Positions 62,894-64,000 of a stretch of DNA of 64,000 nucleotides are shown here, in pieces. Made by a program: the position numbers and the translations under genes. The DNA lies in NCBI GenBank assembly GCA_023663525.1, contig JAMPHF010000001.1, positions 389,512 through 453,511 on the forward strand, given 5' to 3'. Positions within the stretch are counted from its first letter, which is position 1; every line of letters starts with the position of its first letter. The stretch comes from Bacteroides sp. Lineage in GTDB: Bacteria > Bacteroidota > Bacteroidia > Bacteroidales > Muribaculaceae. The notes under the pieces are model-generated. The model was not told the origin of the DNA and did no database searches. It saw only the letters and a program-made list of their open reading frames with translations.

Positions 62894-63042
62894 ATTGGAG
62901 AAATTTTGAGCAAATGCTTATTGTTTTGCTTATACACCGTTATTTATAAACGGCGGCATACCGATTTTATTTTAGTAAACGGCACGTTTTCTCTCTCCAC
63001 ATTGCGCGGTTTGAAAAAAAGATGTGATGATGCAAAAATTGG

Positions 63043-63074
63043 TTTGTTGTTTTTGAAGAAAATATTTAACTTTG
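63043..63074 (+). promoter_or_regulatory. Promoter of the rseC-rnf operon
   Basis: TTTG (63043-63046), a 20-nt spacer and TAACTTTG (63067-63074) match the consensus. The start is predicted near 63080, leaving a leader of about 105 nt; it excludes the earlier in-frame start at 63072. Confidence 0.65.
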
Positions 63075-63185
63075 CTCCCACATATCCAAGAGTGTGCTTG
63101 TTTTCAATGTCAAGTGTCGATTTTACAGACGTATGCATCAATAGATGTTGAGACTGGACATGCTCCAAGTGTTTTTATCTATATC

Positions 63186-63608
63186 ATGAGTAAAGAAGAC
63201 GTAACCCACCGTGGAGTCATCAGGAAAGTGGAAAACGGTTATCTTGTCATCCGTACCGATGACGAATGTAAGTGTGACGGCTGTGCCATCACCGCCCTCT
63301 GCAACAAGGGGGACGACAAGACCGAACTGCTGACCATCGACACCCCGGAAGCACGCAAGTTTGCCATCGGCGAGCGTGTGGAGGTGACCGCCACATCGAG
63401 CTCTACGCTTTGGGCCACGTGGTGGGCTCTCATACTCCCGACGCTGATATTCGGTGGTGTGATTGTCGGGCTGCGGCTGGGCGTTCCCTCGCTCGGCGGT
63501 TGGTCGATAGCCTTCGGTTTTGCCGCCCTCGGGCTGTATGATGTCTTCCTTTACCGCAACCGAAAGAGATTTGCGCAGAAAATCAGTTGGAAAATAAATA
63601 AAATATGA
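63186..63608 (+). CDS. rseC: RseC/MucC-type SoxR-reducing system protein
   Basis: A 140-aa inner-membrane protein. The N-terminal domain has four cysteines (Cys28, 30, 33, 39 in DECKCDGCAITALC) in the pattern of RseC proteins, then a strand region IGERVEVTATSS and two helices (TWWALILPTLIFGGVIVGL and GWSIAFGFAALGLYDVFLY). RseC is associated with the Rnf/Rsx complex in reducing SoxR or maintaining envelope redox. The direct proximity to rnfB (17 nt) supports this. The ATG at 63186 is used. Confidence 0.88.
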   Translation: MSKEDVTHRGVIRKVENGYLVIRTDDECKCDGCAITALCNKGDDKTELLTIDTPEARKFAIGERVEVTATSSSTLWATWWALILPTLIFGGVIVGLRLGVPSLGGWSIAFGFAALGLYDVFLYRNRKRFAQKISWKINKI

Positions 63609-63625
63609 CGTTTTAATTTACTACC

Positions 63626-64000
63626 ATGAATATTATAGTAACTTCCATCATTGTCCTCGGGATTATTGGAATCATAGGTGCCGCTGTCCTCTATGTCGTG
63701 GCCAAACGCTTCTATGTCCATGAGGATCCCCGCATCGATCAAGTAGAGGCAATCCTCCCCGGTGCAAACTGCGGAGGCTGCGGACGCAGCGGTTGCCGCG
63801 ACTTTGCCGTGGCCTGTGTCAACGCCACCACGCTCGACGGTCTGAGCTGTCCGTCGTCGGGAAGTGCCGTCATGAAGAAGATTGGTGAGATTGTCGGGCT
63901 GGCCGCTTCGGAGACCAAGCCCAAGATTGCCGTCATCAAATGTAACGGCACCTGTGACCTCCGTCCCCGTCTCGCCCGCTACGAAGGCGCACCGACCTGT
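63626..64000 (+). CDS. rnfB: Ion-translocating oxidoreductase subunit RnfB (partial at window end)
   Basis: The first 125 codons of rnfB; the gene runs off the right edge. An N-terminal membrane helix (IIVTSIIVLGIIGIIGAAVL) is followed by the 4Fe-4S cluster motif GANCGGCGRSGCRDFA and later cysteines (LSCPSSG, KCNGTC). RnfB passes electrons from ferredoxin toward the membrane complex that pumps Na+ or H+. Downstream rnfC, D, G, E and A are expected but not visible. Confidence 0.93.
   Translation, partial: MNIIVTSIIVLGIIGIIGAAVLYVVAKRFYVHEDPRIDQVEAILPGANCGGCGRSGCRDFAVACVNATTLDGLSCPSSGSAVMKKIGEIVGLAASETKPKIAVIKCNGTCDLRPRLARYEGAPTC

Noticed and set aside
63739-63951. Minus-strand frame at the right edge
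   Set aside because: It is opposite to rnfB, whose Fe-S cysteine motifs are clear.

Overview
The window looks like chromosomal DNA of a Bacteroidales gut bacterium, probably of the Muribaculaceae/Bacteroidaceae type. The family is an inference; the order is well supported. Evidence includes promoters of the Bacteroidetes form (TTTG, about 20 nt, TAnnTTTG), a type IX secretion PorU, a SecG/TPR-like/LptE cluster, DUF4199, DUF6452/DUF6048, DUF5106 and DUF4369 proteins, a ParE-CoaD-S41 block and many lipoproteins. I found 57 protein genes (the last cut by the window edge) and no tRNA or rRNA gene.

Layout. 1-5.9 kb: pectin degradation (GH105 and two GH28 enzymes), interrupted by an AT-rich AAA ATPase flanked by two copies of one hairpin repeat. 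5.9-10.2 kb: GH25 lysozyme and PorU. 10.2-14.8 kb: Lrp regulator, MsbA-like ABC exporter, SecG, TPR-like protein, LptE. 14.9-19.6 kb: DUF4199, GT2, nitroreductase, DUF6452, DUF6048, PhoH, then a convergent MFS exporter. 21.1-24.8 kb: ECF sigma factor, DUF4974 membrane protein and an STN-domain outer-membrane barrel, tightly coupled. 25.1-32 kb: RND efflux pump (adaptor, pump, outer-membrane channel) followed by an LpxA-type acyltransferase. 32-38.5 kb: tyrosine phosphatase, cytidine deaminase, and on the minus strand a MacB-like permease, its ATPase, a response regulator without AAA+ domain and a histidine kinase. 38.7-44 kb: RsmE, nucleoside-type MFS transporter, DUF151 nuclease, MnmA, DoxX and DUF5106 proteins. 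44.2-50.8 kb: thioredoxin, S41 protease, CoaD, ParE and a beta-helix lipoprotein. 51-57.3 kb: DUF4369 lipoprotein, outer-membrane phospholipase A, Tpx, a thioredoxin-like secreted protein, Dtd, MazG-like and DeoC. 57.3-60.3 kb: GYF-like/CD225 protein, DUF2752 and a PgpH-type HD phosphodiesterase with overlapping start and stop codons. 60.5-64 kb: two GT4 glycosyltransferases, then RseC and the start of RnfB.

The most unusual content is intergenic. Eight long hairpins (about 100-240 nt) share a purine-rich 5' arm and a pyrimidine-rich 3' arm, and each begins or ends within about 35 nt of a stop codon. Their arms match each other much better than they match the arms of other copies. A second REP-like family (about 90 nt, GGACATGCC/GGCATGTCC tips), a 166-nt MITE-like element that supplies the C-terminus of a gene, and a dispersed GTTATGAGACAC motif (once as a 26-bp tandem array inside a hairpin) complete the repeat landscape.
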